A stretch of 5,817 nucleotides of DNA from Armatimonadota bacterium (lineage in GTDB: Bacteria; Actinomycetota; Acidimicrobiia; Spongiisociales; UBA5794). The position numbers and the translations under genes were made by a program. Below the pieces are notes generated by a model, which was not told where the DNA came from, did no database searches, and saw nothing but the letters and a program-made list of their open reading frames with translations. The stretch covers positions 1 to 5,817 of the forward strand of contig QQUL01000194.1 of NCBI GenBank assembly GCA_008501565.1. Reading direction: 5' to 3'. This document shows, piece by piece, positions 5,168-5,817 of the stretch; the stretch's first letter is position 1; each line of letters begins with the position of its first letter.

Positions 5168-5422
5168 ATGGAATATGAGGATCCCTATTTGGACGACGAT
5201 ATCCCGGGCTACGTCGAGGATGGCGACCGCTTTGATCGACCGGTCCCCAACAGGCGGGTTCAAAAGATCATTCGGACCATTGCCGCTCTGGTCCTCGCAT
5301 CGATGCTCGCAGCGGCAGGTACGCCGATCAGCTGGGTATCCATCGCAACAGCAGCTCTGATGTTCCTGATCTGGACCGAGCTCTGGTCCCCCCAAAACCG
5401 TGACAAAGATGATGTGATCTGA
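5168..5422 (+). CDS. Small two-helix membrane protein of unknown function
   Basis: The 84-residue protein has three parts. The N-terminus is strongly acidic and aromatic (MEYEDPYLDDDIPGYVEDGD, residues 1-20). A basic stretch follows (NRRVQKIIR, 28-36), which by the positive-inside rule puts this side in the cytoplasm. Two short hydrophobic helices are at about 34-51 (IIRTIAALVLASMLAAAG) and 54-71 (ISWVSIATAALMFLIWTE), joined by a GTP turn, which brings the charged C-terminus (QNRDKDDVI) back to the cytoplasm. No catalytic motif or known family is recognised. It lies 41 bases after the TrhA-like gene on the same strand, so co-transcription is possible although a separate -10 element is visible. 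The overlapping + strand frame starting at 5148 gives Arg/Ser-rich sequence and is not preferred. Confidence rests on the clean membrane-protein pattern. Confidence 0.7.
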   Translation: MEYEDPYLDDDIPGYVEDGDRFDRPVPNRRVQKIIRTIAALVLASMLAAAGTPISWVSIATAALMFLIWTELWSPQNRDKDDVI

Positions 5423-5454
5423 GTCCGTCGCTGCGCTCCCTCCGGATTACAGAA

Positions 5455-5503
5455 GTCGGACGTCGGACGTCGGACGTCGGACGTCGGACGTCGGACGTCG
5501 GAC
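5455..5503. repeat. Tandem heptamer array, (GTCGGAC)x7
   Basis: There are seven perfect head-to-tail copies of GTCGGAC (49 bases) in the convergent gap after the 5168-5422 gene. The array is flanked on the left by AGAA. A short related motif, GAAGTCAGAAGTCA (a 7-base step of GAAGTCA), lies further on at 5625-5638. Short heptamer arrays of this kind occur between genes in several bacteria, for example the STRR heptamers of filamentous cyanobacteria. Perfect identity suggests recent expansion by slippage. Confidence 0.95.
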
Positions 5504-5530
5504 GACCAGAGATCGGTTGATGAACTCCAT

Positions 5531-5549
5531 GGAACCCGCTTCGGGTTCC
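5531..5549. terminator. GC-rich hairpin, possible terminator of the 5168-5422 gene
   Basis: GGAACCCG (5531-5538) and CGGGTTCC (5542-5549) form a perfect 8-bp stem with a 3-base loop, CTT. It lies about 110 bases after the stop of the + strand gene, in a convergent gap. No T-run follows on either strand, so intrinsic termination is uncertain. Confidence 0.45.
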
Positions 5550-5556
5550 CGACAAC

Positions 5557-5617
5557 CGGAGCCGCTCCGCCCCCCTGCGCCTCGCTCCGCTCGGCGCGGC
5601 CCCCCGCAAGCCGGGGG
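5557..5617. repeat. Cluster of three short GC-rich inverted repeats
   Basis: There are three consecutive potential stems: CGGAG/CTCCG (5557-5569, 3-base loop), GCGCC/GGCGC (5577-5597, 11-base loop) and CCCCCG/CGGGGG (5601-5617, loop CAAGC). On the minus strand they follow the probable malic enzyme stop at 5659 by about 40 bases. They may help end transcription from one or both sides, or be a repetitive extragenic element. No T-run accompanies them. Confidence 0.5.
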
Positions 5618-5658
5618 ACGGCGAGAAGTCAGAAGTCACGGTGCGGTTGGTTTTCCGA

Positions 5659-5817
5659 CTAGGTCTGGGGTGCTGCTTTGGCGACGGCGGTTGCGACGGC
5701 TCGGTGGACGGACACGTCCAAGGGATCGGGGAGCAACTCGTCCGCTGGCGACGCATCAGCGATCGCGTGTGCCGCAGCCCGCTTCATCGCGATTGTCACG
5801 GACGGCGCTCGAGCATC
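5659..5817 (-). CDS. C-terminal end of a probable malic enzyme (partial, 5' end outside window)
   Basis: From base 5817 downward the minus strand reads 52 residues to a TAG at 5661-5659: VTIAMKRAAAHAIADASPAD, then ELLPDPLDVSVHRAVATAVA and KAAPQT. The pattern 'MK.AAA.AIA...ddeL.pdp.d..Vh.aVA.AVA.AA' matches the C-terminal helices of malic enzymes (oxaloacetate-decarboxylating malate dehydrogenases), which convert malate to pyruvate and CO2 with reduction of NAD(P). The catalytic and nucleotide-binding parts lie outside the window, so cofactor preference cannot be judged. The other minus-strand frame here, starting at 5756, is Arg/Ser/Pro-rich and runs into the tandem repeat, so it is not preferred. 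It converges on the small membrane protein gene across a repeat-rich gap. The identification rests on a short tail only. Confidence 0.6.
   Translation of the reverse strand, partial: DARAPSVTIAMKRAAAHAIADASPADELLPDPLDVSVHRAVATAVAKAAPQT

Noticed and set aside
5455..5503. CRISPR array
   Set aside because: The repeat unit is 7 bases and the copies abut with no spacers.
5328..5756. Minus-strand frame of 142 codons at the right end
   Set aside because: It reads through the GTCGGAC array, giving repetitive Arg/Pro/Thr/Ser sequence. The neighbouring frame gives a malic enzyme-like tail instead.

Overview
The window looks like a piece of chromosome from a GC-rich actinobacterium, possibly Acidimicrobiia-like. 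That is inferred from base composition, GTG starts, several starts that look leaderless, and the protein families present. No rRNA, tRNA, phage, transposase or CRISPR signal was seen.

Left part, + strand (1-1947): the end of a small membrane protein runs into an NAD(P)-type extended SDR ('epimerase') through an ATGA overlap. After a 12-base gap comes an ECF41-type sigma factor (SigJ-like) carrying all three group hallmarks: WLPEP, DGGGK and NPDKL. An ECF41 sigma factor beside an epimerase-like gene is a known arrangement, so these genes probably form one self-contained regulatory operon without a separate anti-sigma factor. The SDR has the Rossmann motif but lacks the YxxxK catalytic pair.

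Middle (2048-4227): a helical protein of unknown function (+, 2083-2538) follows a promoter that places +1 on its ATG. Convergent to it, on the minus strand, is a second ECF sigma unit: an ECF sigma factor (3634-4191) overlaps by ATGA a one-pass membrane protein of anti-sigma layout. That membrane protein continues, in another reading frame, into a discoidin-like (F5/8 type C-like, glycan-binding fold) domain and a long coiled coil. The two frames appear to be one gene (2646-3637) broken by a single missing base near 3340-3375. If intact in the cell, it would be a transmembrane anti-sigma with an extracytoplasmic ligand-binding domain, the most interesting system here.

Right part (4201-5817): a divergent intergenic region holds a likely ECF-type promoter for the sigma operon and a strong hairpin made of two GGGAGCTCC palindromes. 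It leads into a hemolysin III/TrhA-type (PAQR) seven-helix membrane protein (+) and a small two-helix membrane protein (+). These converge on the 3' end of a probable malic enzyme (-). The 236-base convergent gap holds seven perfect tandem GTCGGAC heptamers and several GC-rich hairpins.
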